Assembly (NCBI GenBank): GCA_001051155.2
Contig: JYIP02000004.1
Span: 4,458,383-4,522,382 of the forward strand
DNA: 64,000 nucleotides
Source of the DNA: Chrysoporthe austroafricana
Lineage: Eukaryota > Ascomycota > Sordariomycetes > Diaporthales > Cryphonectriaceae
Direction of reading: 5' to 3'
In this document: one piece after another, positions 37,904 to 50,296 of the stretch
How the letters are laid out: every line of letters begins with the position of its first letter
How positions within the stretch are numbered: the stretch's first letter is position 1
The notes under the pieces: model-generated
The model's input: only the letters and a program-made list of their open reading frames with translations
What the model was told of the DNA's origin: nothing
The model's database searches: none
Made by a program: the position numbers and the translations under genes

Positions 37904-40689
37904 TCATTCCTGCATCCGCTCTTCCTCCTCATCCTGCCCGTCCTCTCCCATCTTCTCATCCTCCCCGCCGCCCACGCCCGCAGCGACCTTCTCCTTCGTG
38001 TTCTGGATCGTCTGCGCCACCACGTCCGCGAACCGGGCCGGCCTGAACAGCTCTTTCGCCTTATCCCGCACCCCCTCGCCGCCCTCGCGCCGCCCGCCGC
38101 CGCCACCCACCAGGTTGACGAAGGCCCCCTCCTCGTCCCCCTCCCCGGCGCCGCCGAACCGCTCCCTCGCCCCCAGATGCCGCGTCATATACACGCTGGG
38201 CTGGCCGCCGCTCCGCCGGATGCGCTCCAGCTCCTCCGCGTACGCGCGGTCGTACACGTCGAAGTCGACCGCCGTCGGGCTGTCGGCCACCACGGGCGCG
38301 GGCTCGCCGCAGGGGGCGAGGGGCTGGTCATCACCGCCGGGCCCGATGCCCAGCACGGGCGGGGCGGACGGGTGGCGGGGCGGCTCGCCGTGGTCCCTGC
38401 CGGCGCCAGCACCACCAGCAGCAGCAGCCGCTGCGGCCGGTGCCGGCGGCGGCGTGGAGGGCGTGTCGGACCCCTCGCCCGGCGCGGTGTCGGGCTGGGC
38501 GGGCACGCCGAGGAACGGCGTGCCGGCGGGGTGCTTCCCGCGGCTCTTGAGCACGCGCATGCGCTCCTCGAGCAGCCGCGCGGCGTGCGCCTCGTTGGCG
38601 CGCTTCAGCTCGGCGAGCTCCTGCTCGTCCATGGAGGGCTTGGGCTTGTGGCGGAGGTGGGGCCGGTGGTGGTGGTGGGGGGACCCGGTGGGCGAGACGG
38701 CGTCCGAGGGGGAGAGCCTGAGGCGGGGGCTGTTGAGGCGGGAGCGGGAGTGGAGGAGGGCTTTGAAGTTGGATATTGCCCTCATCTGTGCGCCGGGGCG
38801 TCAGCGCGCGAAAGAGGAGGGGGGAGATAGGGGGTGAGAGACTTACCACACATAGGAGATGGCTCATCCGTCTGGTGAACGCATGGCTGACTTCGAGCTC
38901 GTTGGGAGGCTCTACGGGGTCCGAGCAGTTCTCTTCTGTGCTCAGCAGAGGATCTGCCCCTTCTTTTGTTACCCAGGGGTGCTCCTACGTCTTGTTAGCA
39001 GGTGTCTCACCGGAAGCACACCCCCATAGACAACCTACTCTTATCTCAGGCATCGTTATCCTCTTCTCGGGATCCTTCTCCATCAGCCTCGTGATGAGGT
39101 CCCTGAAGAGCGGGTTCTCGTCCTCGGGCAGCTGCAGGGCATTCGTCTTGATGGCCTCGTACATCTCGAGCACGCCAGGCTCGTTGAACGGGATGTGGCC
39201 GTAGCGCAAGCAGTACAGCGAGACGCCCATGCTCCAGATGTCGGCGGCGGTGCCGCTCACGTCGCCGTGGCGGGCGACGCACAGCTCCGGGGGCAGGAAG
39301 GCCGGGGAGCCGGCGGACTTGGCGGTGCGCATCTCGTCGGGCTTCTCGAACATCTCGCTGACGCCGAAGTCGACGATCTTGAGCACGTCGTCCTCGGTGA
39401 GCAGCAGGTTGTCCGGCTTGATGTCGCGGTGCACGACGCCCTGGGCGTGCAGGTACTCGATGCCCAGGATCAGGTCGCGGAACCAGCAGCGGCACTCCTC
39501 CTCGCTGTAGGGCTCGGCGGTCTCGCCGAGGCCGACCTTCATGATGACGCCCTTCTTGCACATCTCGAGGACCATGTACAGCGAGTCCCCCTCCGGGTCG
39601 TCGAGGACCTCGATGAGCGAGACGAGGTTCGGGTGGTTGAGCTTCTTCATGATGGCGATCTCCTCGCGGATCAGGAACAGCGCGTCCTTGGCCTCCTCGG
39701 CCTTCTGGTCGGACAGCTGGTTCGACACCGTCGGGTCCATCCCCGGGCCGAACCAGGGACCGCCGGCGCGGGAGGGGAGCCGCGCGCCCGGGCGCCGGGG
39801 CCCGCGCCGGAGGATGTTGGACTGCGCCCGCTTGCGGAGGCGGGTCTTGGAGAACTCCTTGACGGCCTAGATTTCGCGGCGCATGAGCTCTTGGTCTGGT
39901 CTGGTCGGGTCTGGCGGCCCCCGCCGCCCTCGGTCCAAAAGTCCACCTACATATTCATTCCCGAACTGGTCCAGGGCGAGGTGGACGGCCCCGTACGAGC
40001 CCCGGCCTATCTCCTCCTTGACGGTGTACTGGTTGATGACGTGGTGCGAGGAGCCATCGCTGTCGTCGTTGGTGTATTCTGACCGCGCGTTGAGGGTTTC
40101 CTAGAGATCAGATCCCCGGCGCCCGGTCAGTCTTCGTCCGGGCAGAGAAGGGATTGGGCGGGAAGGGAGGGGGGTGGGATGCGCACCTTGACCTCCCTGT
40201 GCTGGCTAGGGGTTCTCTTGTGCTGCCTCATCGGGCTCTGGAACTGCTGGACAGCAGGTGCAGATCTGGAACATGGACGTGGTGTGTCAGTCTTGCCGTC
40301 GTCACCAGGTATGAGGGTATGCTAGTTCCGTCTCCTGTCTGCCAGTCCTGTCGCCTCTTCCCTTGCGACCTCTCCTCTTCTCTCCTCTCCTCCCCTCCTC
40401 TCCTCCCCTCCTCTCCTTCCTCCCCCGTTCACAGCACTCACCTGGGCTGAGGAGGCATGGCAGGCCGCGCGCCACCCTGTCCGGCACCTTGCACCTGGTG
40501 CTCGCCGCTCCCGCCATGGAACTCGACCTTGATCCCTGGAGACTGCAGGCTGGGCGCCGAGGCGTCCCTGACGGCCATGCCCGTGCGGTCCAGGCCTCCG
40601 TCCCCATCCCCGTCGCCGGCCCCAGCGGTCCTGGCCGGGGAGCTGTTGCTCGCCCTGAGCCGCGGCGGCGGTTGCAGGGTGGTCTCCAT
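37904..40689 (-). CDS. CaMKK-like serine/threonine kinase (Ssp1/CMKC/Sak1 family)
   Basis: Six exons on the minus strand: 40689-40442, 40265-40187, 40100-39951, 39866-39039, 38984-38847 and 38785-37904; 774 aa, with all phases agreeing. The kinase domain starts near residue 132: GRGSYGAV (140-147), AVKEF (Lys162), HRDIKPDNLL, DFGVSEMF and SPAFLPPEL. An Arg/Pro-rich insert (RRGPRRPGARLPSRAGG) sits between the ATP-binding Lys and the C-helix, which is the RP domain diagnostic of CaM-kinase-kinases. C-terminal tail: low complexity with Pro/Ala tracts and a Glu-rich end. Family members phosphorylate the activation loop of AMPK/SNF1 or CaMK in glucose and calcium signalling. The gene is divergent from BET5 across 780 bp. 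Confidence 0.92.
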
Positions 40690-41469
40690 GGGTGCTCGGT
40701 GCTCGGTGCTGTCGTCTGTTCTGCGCCTGGTCCCCTTCCGCAGGACCTGTGCTGTCCCGTCGGGGAGAGAGTGGCTCTTCTACGCGGCGCGTCGGTCCTA
40801 TATAGTCGGGGAGATTGCTGCTGCTGCGCGCGCACAGCCTCGTGAGGTGTTCTCGTGGGCTGACTGGCTCTGGAGGCGCGGGAGGCGCAAGAACGGGAGC
40901 GCGGCAGGCGAGGAGGGGGAGGGACGCGGACGGCACAGGAAATATTTCAATCTACCCAGGCAGAGCTGTCATTTTACCTCTCTGACCAACGAGAGGGCCT
41001 GCGGGCTTGCTCCTCCTGCTCGGTTTCCGTCCTCAGCCTCAGCAACCCTTGGTCCTACCTGGGGCATGTGGGACGAGTCGGAGCGGCTGGATGGTCTTTT
41101 CTGCTCGACACCTCATCCCGACCCCTGCAGGTCAGATAAGCTTCCACCCCTCCAGGGTGTGCCAGGCGGTCCAGGCTGCCCCACAGTTCGTTTTCTCGGC
41201 CAGAAACAGAGGCAGAGGGAGCCACTGGGAGCCTCTTCCCCGCGTCGACAACCCCCCCCCCAGTGGCCCCCCAGCGGACCCTGGCACGCTGGCACGCCTG
41301 GCACACCCCTGAGGCGCCGCTAGGCCCAACCGACCTCAGCTTGCAACGTCCCCCAGGCATCTCGAGCACAAGCACGCATGCACGCAAGCGTCGACATCCA
41401 AGCCAGCCCGCCTCACGCCCCCTCCACAGACGACGACGAGCTTCCGGCTCGCGGTGTAGGCTGCCCACC
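40690..41469. promoter_or_regulatory. Divergent promoter between CaMKK-like gene and BET5
   Basis: 780 bp between the start codons. It includes a TATATAG on the CaMKK side (40798-40804) and the C-rich motif CCCCCCAGTGGCCCC at about 41254-41271 on the BET5 side, which also occurs near 19030 upstream of the acidic-protein gene. Confidence 0.5.
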
Positions 41470-41991
41470 ATGCCTGTCTACTCCTTTTACATCTTCGACA
41501 GGCACAGTACGCACCAACAGCACCCTGCCCCCCCTTCCTCAGCCATCCCCCTACTGACCACCCCTCCTCGCAGCTGAGTGCGTCTACACCAAGTCCTGGC
41601 TCCAGCCCTCCCAGGCCGCGCTCCCCGTCTCGACGACGACGATCCCCACCGCCGGCGCCGCCACGGCCACGAACGCTGCCCCCGGCGCCCGGCCACAGGC
41701 CAACGGCGCCAACAGCGGCGGACCCGGCCCTGGCCCGCGGTCGACCCGCGCGCAGAACGACGCCAAGCTCATCTTCGGCACCGTCTTCTCCCTCCGGAAC
41801 ATCGTGCGCAAGCTCGGCGGCGAGGACGACGCCTTCATCTCGTACCGCACCGGCCAGTACCGCCTGCACTACTACGAGACCCCCACGAACCTGCGCTTCG
41901 TGCTGCTGACGGACACGGCCACCATGAGCATGCGGAACGTGCTGCACCAGATCTACATCAATCTCTGGGTGGAGTATGGTACGTATATATA

Positions 41992-42023
<32 letters not shown>

Positions 42024-42213
42024 GATACATATATATCCCCTAGGCGGAGAGAGGTAGAGGTCTTTCTGTGAAAATGGGCCAAGAGCGCTGACAGTCCGCG
42101 GTGGTGCAGTGATCAAGAACCCACTCGCGCCCGTCGAGCACAAGGGCGGCGAGGGCGTCAGGAACGAGCTGTTCGAGATGGGCCTTGACCAGTTCATCAG
42201 GGGGCTCCAGTGA
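41470..42213 (+). CDS. BET5: BET5 (TRAPPC1), TRAPP complex subunit
   Basis: Three exons: 41470-41506, 41574-41978 and 42110-42213; 181 aa. The sequence opens MPVYSFYIFDRH, the longin-type start shared by TRAPPC1. It continues AKLIFGTVFSLRNIVRKL and closes NELFEMGLDQFIRGLQ. A low-complexity insert (about residues 25-65; Ala, Thr, Pro, Gly, Asn) separates strand 1 from the core, explaining the length above the usual 145-160 aa. TRAPP complexes act as Rab1/Ypt1 exchange factors in ER-Golgi and autophagy traffic. Intron 2 holds a TA/TATG microsatellite. Confidence 0.93.
41983..42030. repeat. TA/TATG microsatellite in BET5 intron 2
   Basis: TATATATATATG followed by repeated TATATG units within the second intron of BET5, close to the donor site (41979). 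Confidence 0.9.
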
Positions 42214-42940
42214 GCCAGGCCGGATGCCACACACAGCGCAGAGCGCATCGTCCACCCTCCCTCACCCCGGGCGAGAGCGGGAGACGCGTGTGCCGACAAG
42301 CTCGGGAGGTGGTTCTCGGTCATTTCGCCGGGCAGGTACCACGATGCTTGCTGCGAGCGTCGGATTCGTCCAAGACGGAGCTTGTCCTTTAGGAAACACC
42401 GACTTCCGCGACCGGTCGCACCCCTCTCCTCCTGGTGAGGATCTCGCGACTCGGTAGGAGCAGGCCACGGCCGAGGTGGAGGCGGAAGCGCGGAGAGCAG
42501 AGACAGAGGGGCTGGGATGTCTTGCCAGCTCGCCACGGGCTTCTCGCCGTCTTTCGAGCATCTTGACGAGAGTGAAGTAAAAGGCCAGACCGTATATCCG
42601 TCGGAAGGAATGTTGGCAGTGCTCTAATAAGGACTCGGGCCTACGAGGTCACGGCAAGAAGCCGGCAGACGAATGTGTAGTCCCGGGAGGGGCAGTATGA
42701 TAATCATGTGTCGAGACACAAACATGCGCGCCCATTGACCAGATGGTGATACAAAGGCCAGGATTGACCTGTCACCCCTTCGTGCATTTCATGCCATCGT
42801 CAGGTCTTGAAACATGTACATGCGACACGTGCGCATAGCAGACTGCTACGTACCCCACGCCATGGAACTGGGTATATCGCCTCATCCAGATGAGCGCCTC
42901 TCACAACGCCTCTCTTACTCTCCTTTATAAGCCCTCGCGT
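42214..42940. other. Convergent region BET5/PEX3
   Basis: 3' flanks of both genes; short frames only, no recognised content. Confidence 0.5.
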
Positions 42941-44714
42941 CTAGACCGTGACCCTCGCCCACACGCTCTCGAACGAGCTCTGCGACGGATCCACCAGCAC
43001 TATGCTCTCCTCGCCCAGGATCGTCGACTGCCGGACACTCGACTCGGCCGTCGTCGTACCGCCTCTTGTCGACCCGCTCCCGCCACTTGAAGACGGCAGC
43101 ATCCCCTCTTCCCGGATCTCGTTTTCCCAGTTGCTGGAATACACCACCGCCGCGAACCCCTCGAGGTCCTGCACGCTCTCCATCGCCTGGAGGTACTCGT
43201 TCGGCATGCCGATGCCGATGTGGTGCGCCTGCCGGGTGAGCGTCGATAGACACTTCGGCAAGAGGACTTTCCTCTCCTGCCTGAGGATCTGTAGCTCGGG
43301 GCTGATACCTTCTCGGTTTATTAGAATCTGTGCTGCCGCTGGCGGCGACGGAGGCTGTGGTGGCGGGAGGTTAAAAGGACCCTCGGCGAGTTTCTGGTCC
43401 AGGAGCACAGAGAAACCTGCGTCGAGAATCTGTGTGAGGACATGTGTGAAGGTGGGCGACTCGACGATATCGGACGTCTCGTCTAGCAGACGACGGAGCG
43501 AGGCTGTTGAGGTAGGGGTCGTGGGCTCTCGCTCGGCAAGCTGGGTTTGGGACGTGGCGCTGTCGTTTAGGATGCCAGACTCCTTGAGGACGAAATTCTC
43601 CATACCCGGCGGGGGCAGGAGGAAGGGAAGCCATTTTGTGCTCGAGCCGTCCGCCTGCTGCTGCTGCTGCTCTTGTATTGAAGGGCCTTCAACCAGCTTC
43701 CTGACTTCCCTTGTCATGTCCGAGAATGAATTAAAGGTAACCTGATCCCTCGGGCTCATCTGCCCAAATACCTGCTTGACTGCGGCCTCGACCCGCTGCA
43801 TCACATCCACCCACCCCTTGTTCAGCAGCCACCAGCTGAAGGTGAGGTACTTGCGATTGACCTCGAAGTCGTCACCGTACGCCTCAGTCGCATTGTCGTC
43901 ATCCTTGTTCTCAAGGCTGATGGCCGCGTTGTTGGAGCCCGCTGCCAGCGATACCACGCTGGAGAGGTAGCTCCGCCGCCCGAGAAGGTTGAGCTGTATG
44001 CGCGTGAGCATGGTCAGGAGGGCGAGGGTGTAGATGAGGGTAAAGGCCCTCGTTACAGCTGCAGCATCCATTAGCAGGTTGAACAGACCGCAGCGCAGCC
44101 GTCTGCGCGGCGGCACCTACAGCTGATCGTTACATCCCCCCACAGCTGCCTCTTCGTCTTCTTGGGCTTCTCCGGCGGCGGCGCCTGCTCCCCCTCCGAT
44201 GTCTGACTCGCCGGCGGCACCGTGATCTGGCTTGCGTGTATGCCGCTCTCGCTCGCCGAGATCATACTCCGTCCGTCGTCGTCCGTCATCGCCATCGTCT
44301 CCGGCAGGCTCATCGAGTCGCCGCTCCCGCTCTTGGACGACTTGGCGCCATTGCCGCCCTTCAGCTGCTGGATCTCGAGGGTGATCTTCTCCACGTCGAG
44401 TGTCTCGAGGATCTTCGTCGCTGCGGTGGGTAGGAGGGCTAGTACGGTGAACGTGCAGTCTTCCTGATTCTGTTGGAATCGCCGTCGGAGGCTGTTGGGT
44501 GGGGGCGACAGATTAGTATGAAGGAACGTAGGTTGGAAGCTGGGTAGAGGACGCACTTCTCCTTCGCTATGCGATCACTGCTCATCCGCTCGCGCGCGTC
44601 ATTGAGCTTGTTGAGCACGTACTGAGTGACGACGTAGCCAGCACCAACGATGCCGACGCCCACGGCGATAGGAGTCCTGTTGCGGCGGAACCAGCGCCGC
44701 GTTGCAGCGAACAT
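42941..44714 (-). CDS. PEX3: PEX3, peroxisomal membrane biogenesis factor 3
   Basis: Three exons: 44714-44557, 44491-44121 and 44058-42941 (introns 65 and 62 bp); 548 aa. The N-terminus MFAATRRWFRRNRTP is a basic peroxisomal membrane targeting signal followed by a membrane segment (about 14-36, IAVGVGIVGAGYVVTQYVL). Exon 2 begins NLRRRFQQNQEDCTFTVLALLP, the conserved PEX3 block. The splice into exon 3 gives VTIS-SVTRAFTLIYTLALLTM and then RIQLNLLGRRSYLSSVV. PEX3 anchors PEX19 at the peroxisome and ER membrane for import of membrane proteins. A Ser/Asp-rich, acidic insertion (about 110-150) lies before KRQLW. Fully open, no lesion seen. Confidence 0.95.
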
Positions 44715-45332
44715 TGTCTACCGCTCTCCTGGTCAGTTCTCAAGAGGCGCGACGCAGTACGGACTTCAAAAGGTGTCAACGATGATGATGAAAGACAAGA
44801 AAGTACGGCTCAAAGTGCGGGATGCTTCATTCTGTGTCAGAAACTCTGGAGGAGGAAATCAGTTTGTTGGCAGAGATGCTGCCGTGTCACAAGCACGCGC
44901 TTCCCAAGTTGAAGCTCCCCAGCTATGCAGAGAGCTCTCCAGATTCGATGCCATGCCTCGGCAAGACAAGACGTCACGGACTTGGGCAAACTCGGCTAGC
45001 GTTTTAGCCCAGCTGCTCGGCTTACTAACAGAATCCCCCCCCCCCACGACAAGGAGGGGGGAGACGTGGGAAAAAAAAAAAACAAGACATCGTTGTCTTG
45101 ATCTTTATAGACTGGAGTTTGGAGAGAATCACAACAAGTACAAGTAGAGCGGAGTGGCCAAATCAACGTATTGAGAGAAAGCCTGATACGACAAATATTG
45201 CTCAAGTACAGCTAACTGTACCGATCTCTCACTTGGTCTGACCCAAGGTGCTATCAATTTGGTGCCCCCGTCGACCGTGAATTGTCACAAATCCGACCCT
45301 TACTCCTCGTGCAAATATTCTGGCGACCTCCG
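44715..45332. other. Intergenic region upstream of PEX3
   Basis: PEX3 promoter and 3' flank of the BTB gene. It holds CCCCCCCCC at about 45037 and an A-run at about 45071. No gene recognised. Confidence 0.5.
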
Positions 45333-46595
45333 TTAAGCAAGTCTCTCGCTCATCTTCGAGATCAGACCAAAAGCAAAGTCCGGAACCTCATCGATGAGCG
45401 ACTTCAGTCCGTCATGCTTGGAGGCATCCTCAACGATGCAAGCATAGTACAGCGTGATCATATCTCTGATCTTGTCCTCTGGGCGTGTGTTCTCGAAGAT
45501 GTATCGAGCCACCGTAGCGATATCGTTCAGACGGCTCGGGTAAAGGGTGAAGCTCTTCAGAGTGGAGTGAAGTCGGTGGAGAGAAAGCTGACACAGCTGT
45601 GGGATATCGTACGTATCGCCGAGAACGTAGAGTTTGGCGTGACACATAAAGACGCCACTGTAATCCTCACAACCCTCAGTGTTCCTACGCGGGACAAAGA
45701 CGGATGCTGTGGGAGGATACTTAGTGCCATCTTTGTCCAAGAATTTCGCGATGAGGTTGTTCCTTAATGATGTTGTTGGCTTCAACGGACAATAGGGGCA
45801 GTCGTGAAAGGCCGAGGCACAGGATGAACAAGTTTTCGAGGTGAAGCTTTGTCGGCACGTTAGACACGTCAACGTACGGTTGCTCGAGCGTGAACTCCTC
45901 TGATAATAGCTGCAGCTTGGGTTTGAGCAAGACCCTCTGTTCGCAGTTGGACAAGAAGTACATCTGGGACAGTTCGAGAAGACAGAGCCACAACTGCTAC
46001 AGCAATTTGTTGTGTAAGAGTGCTGACAAATAAGACAGGTGAAAGAATCTTCCCGGTAATAATCGCTTTGCATGTAGTAACTGCAGTTTGAGTTGCCGCA
46101 GCGTCCTGCACCCGTGTTTTGAGTGACGGAAAGAAGCGAGTACAAAGGTTCTTCGGCGACCTTGCTGCTGGCCGTTGCTACCAGTTTGCCTTCGGAGGCG
46201 GTGGGCACTCGTATACCGCTGTCGTCAGAATCTACGAGGCCTGGGATGTCGTGGTGATCAAGGACAATACTCGGCTCTTCGGCAACGTAGGTCTTCGTAT
46301 AAGCCCATTGTGTGAACTGCACGAAGGTCTTCTCATCAACATCCGGCCAGTCAACAAGTAGCTCCTCAGCTTCCTTATGTGGTCCATTCAGCAGGACGTC
46401 CAGGGGCTTGGAGAGCCTGGAGAGTGCCGCTTCGTGCACGCTGTATTCCTTCTTGCGAGAGCCCACAACAAACTTGAAGATCTTGGACTCGATGATACTG
46501 CGAGGAGAGGGTTATCAGCATATCTATGACCTGTATTATGTTTCGTGTAGTGAATTTTGCTCATCTCGGACTTACTTTTCGTAGGTCAGACTCAT
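45333..46595 (-). CDS. BTB/POZ protein with an inserted pair of eight-cysteine modules
   Basis: Two exons, 46595-46576 (20 nt, MSLTYE) and 46497-45333, 394 aa. Residues 8-78 (IIESKIFKFVVGSRKKEYSV to FTQWAYTKTY) match the first half of a fungal BTB domain. The second half (VFMCHAKLYVLGDTYDIPQL and following helices) resumes only near residue 270. Between them is an insert with two tandem modules, at 140-186 and 197-243. Both have exactly the same spacing: C-x4-C-x15-C-x2-C-x8-C-x2-C-x6-C-x2-C, with shared CSYY, TCLxC and CSSC. That spacing is compatible with two zinc sites per module. BTB domains mediate dimerisation and CUL3 binding; the insert's role is unknown. Intron 46575-46498 has a canonical GTAAGT donor. 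Confidence 0.85.
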
Positions 46596-49500
46596 TTTGT
46601 AAAATCTTCAGGAACGTGTGTGGCTTGAACTGTGGGTGCGTTATAGGAGTGCGGTAATGATGAATAGTCCTCCAATCTGATTTACGAGAATTTATGAGGG
46701 ATACTGAAGATAAGGACTTCGCAGCTAAGTTAAAGGGAACGGAAAATTCGAAGGTTTGCTAGCCGAGAATGCACAGAACAACTGGTGCAGACGCAAACAC
46801 AACGTTCGGAGCTACGTTGGAACGACGAAATAAAGAGTAAAAGAAAGGGGAAAAGAAACCGATGAGGTGCCTTAATGTAAGATGTTAGCATGCGGGAGGC
46901 CAACGAAGCTTCTGCTGCGCCGCATCAGTGGTGGCGGGCCTCCTGCATCCTCTGTTTCACAACAGGCGGTAGCTGAGCTAACCCCTCATGAAGAGCTCAC
47001 TCAGCAAGTTGCAAATCTCTGCCAAATCGAGTCGATATATGTATTTTCAAAACCTCGAATCAACGGATGGGGAAGAGAGAAAGATTGGAAATTGAGAGAG
47101 CCTACAAAGCTCTCCATCAGCAACTATGCAAAGGTTTTCCGTAGATTTTCTAATGTTTTGTTGCGAAATACGTAGGGAAGACATTTGTGAGTGCGATTTT
47201 TTTTTTTCCCCTCTCTCCTTTGGTTGGAGGCATGTGCTTAGATTACGGCGGCCAGGCGTGCTCAGGCTTTAGACTTCGGCGGTGGATGCGACACCTATCT
47301 GAAAATGCCCGTTATCCCACTTGTCAGGCACTCCATGCTACGCCATAGCAAGACCATCAAAATGGCTATGGCCATCAACTGTGTCAGTGCCTGGGCGGAC
47401 GAAAGCACTTTTGCGGGAACGGACTACCACACATCCTGTATTAGACAGTGTTCTGTTTGCTATAGTAGTGAAGCGTCGTGTGCGCAAGGTCTTGGGGATT
47501 AGTGAGCGGATCCTGGCCAATCACGAAGAGCTGATAAACCAAAAGAGGAAGTATGCGAACTTGTTTACAGGGGTCAGAGATTAGGAATCTGATATCACCT
47601 TGGGTTTCAAATGAACGCAGTTTCCGATTTCTGAGGACATGTTGACTGTTCTCTTGCCCGGACGCTTTGCCCGTCTTTACCTCAATGCCACTAGTGGCCT
47701 TTCATTGTGAGAATCAGATTCGGTTCAAGACCAGGACGTAGTCACCGCAGTGTCATAGATGTTAGAAGCAAAGAGGGCCGCCTTGTCCAGCCAAATGCAG
47801 TTTCCTCCAGTGTGTTTGGGGTCTTTATAACCAGGGATGACAGGATAAATTATTGGTCATAATAAAAATGGTCCCTTAGTCGTGTTGCATCTACGAGAGA
47901 CGAGGAATGCCTGGGAGGGCGGCTGCATGAGCCCGTCGCCGAGAAATGATTTTTCTCGACAATGGAGCACTCACTAGCGTAATAGTAGGATCGCTCAGTG
48001 ATAGTGCTGAAGATCCAAAATTTGCTGAGTCGTTGTTCACCTCCGCTTCGATGCCGGTGATTTCCAATGTCGTACACACCTGTGAATTCTGCAAGCTACC
48101 TTGGTGTTGTTTTTGTGTGTCTGTGTTTGGGGAAGATAGGTACTGGCGGGTCCCAGTTCCCTGTGTCGGGAGTAAGACCTCTATCCTCAACAGCGCCTTA
48201 TTGCCAGATGCCTCCAACTCGTCAGCGATGGGCAGCACGAAGTACTGCTCAACGCATTTGTCGTCCATGACCTGGAGTTCGGAAGTACCGGTGTTGCTAG
48301 ATAAAATAGAATGACATTCTAGAGGGAAGCGTATTCATAGCTAGATTCCTGCCTTGCGCGGCACCTCAAAGACAAATTTGTCTCCACGTGAGTATCGCTA
48401 TTTGTCCGTGATACTTGCACATTGAATCAGCAATAGCACCGGCGAAGGCATTGTCACTTCGGTTACTTGTCAAGTAGTTCGATGCTTCTGTCTGCAAGAT
48501 TACATCGAAATGTTAGCCCTGAGAGCGCCTATGAGGCAGTCGTTTCGGGTACGGAAGGCCATTATAAGCCTCAAATCCTCTGGAGACGACGGCGCTGAGA
48601 ATACTTCATGCGATATGGAATACTATGGCATTTAAATCCCAGATAGGCCTTCTTTAGAGCTACAATGCATAAGTTGTCGAATTGTTGTTCGTCACTCCTT
48701 GGTTGAAAAAATGTAGTGCAATGCCTGGGGGCCGTCGATAAGGCTGTTAATGAGAGGCCCCTCTTGATTCCGGATTATGTCTGGGAATAGGTCCGTTGCT
48801 TAAAAGTGGGATTTTGATTTGGGTGCCTATATTATTTTCGAGGCAGTACTTGATAATAAGAATTTCGAGTCGCGGTCGGAGAAGACGAGGAGTTGTCACC
48901 TACGGCAGTCTGAATACCTGGCATTTTAAACAGGAATTGATACGATATTTTTCAGTGATCCAAAGCGATGAATAGACAGAAGATCCACAGTAAGACTAGT
49001 CAACACAAAGATTATGAGGTCAACAACCTTGAGGCATTGAGCATTTTTGAAACTTAGGCAAGTCAGTCTTAAAACATTAGCAACATGCAGACTTAGGGGA
49101 CTTGTAGTCTGTATGAGCCTGTGGCATGACCAAAATAAATCACAGGATGGCCGCCAGCACTCCGAATGTTATTAATGCAGTACTAACTTTTGCTTGTTGG
49201 ATGAGGGTGTGCAAGCCGTGGTCTAGGAAGAAGAAACCCGCCTGTGTGTTTTACAGCGTGCTATACAAACGACATACCCCGACATCCTTGCAACTTATCG
49301 AGCTCACCGTCCTCACGCATTTGTTGTTTTGCAGGATCCAAGTCGGATACCGGTCATACAGCTGTAGTGCTCCCGGCGAACGCAGCCTACTCCGAGTATA
49401 ACATTCTGCTGCGGGATGTACTGCTCGATATGATCGCGCTCTCACTCTAGAATTTTGACCTTTTCTTCCGAGGTAGCAACGAATAGCATCTCTTCACCTC

Positions 49501-50296
49501 CTGGAGAGCTACAATCTCTCGTATTGTGCACGCCAGCTGATCATCATCTCCACGATACTTCGAGTCTGTCTAAATGAGGCATACTTCTAACATCAATCTA
49601 TTTTTAGAGTCGCAGAGCAGTATGTTGACGAGGATTCTGTCGGGATGATCGTCGCTACCTGCGTAGCTATTGTGAAAAGCAATAACAATTTCCTATACCC
49701 TGGTAGTCCAGGTCGTGCTTGCTTCTCTGCGCCCTCTAGTGGTCTTTTTAGCCCTTGAGCCCGACGAGAAGGCCAAATATATCCAGTAAATGCCGTCCTT
49801 GGCAAGACTCCGTTGCTCGCCAGAACCGTGCCAATGATAGCCCCTTGTTGAATATTGACAAGGCTCTCAGGCACCCTCTCTGGCTCCCTGGCCTGCTAAC
49901 CTCCAGATCGCCATCACGGTTTCCTATTTGGGAAACCGCGCTGGCCTCTGAAAAGGAAATATCGATGCCCAACAAACTCTATCGGTCGAAAAGAACGGCA
50001 AACGGGCCAAGGGAAAGATAAGCGGTATTTCCAGACCCCTAGGGGGCCAGAGGGCCCTCTATATAAGGGCGGCTTTCCTCCCTTCCAGATAGTTCAGCTC
50101 GTCAAGCTTCAAATACACTCGTTCGTTCCCTATAAAACAACACCCCTCCGTTATCTTTTTTTTTTTTTTTAAGAGAGAGTTGTTATTACTGTTATTAATC
50201 GGGGAGTCTGTCCTTCCAAAAGGCTCACTGGAACACTGACCACTAGATACCTTCGGTCAGAACAAATCAAAATCAAAATTAGCCAGCAGGCCTAAG
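46596..50296. other. AT-richer 3.7-kb region without an intact gene
   Basis: Only short frames; stops are frequent in all frames. A minus-strand frame at 47891-48268 and weak protein-like fragments near 48.5-48.8 kb could be remains of decayed genes but match nothing I can name. A TATATAAG box at about 50061, preceded by the palindrome AGAGGGCCCTCT, and a T-run at 50157-50170 look like a promoter or LTR-like edge with no coding sequence behind it. Confidence 0.45.

Noticed and set aside
47891..48268. 125-aa minus-strand frame as an accessory gene
   Set aside because: No recognised domain and no supporting exons; the surroundings are full of stops.
50041..50175. TATATAAG box with downstream T-run as a solo LTR
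   Set aside because: No terminal TG...CA pair or target duplication could be identified; left as a note in the regional entry.
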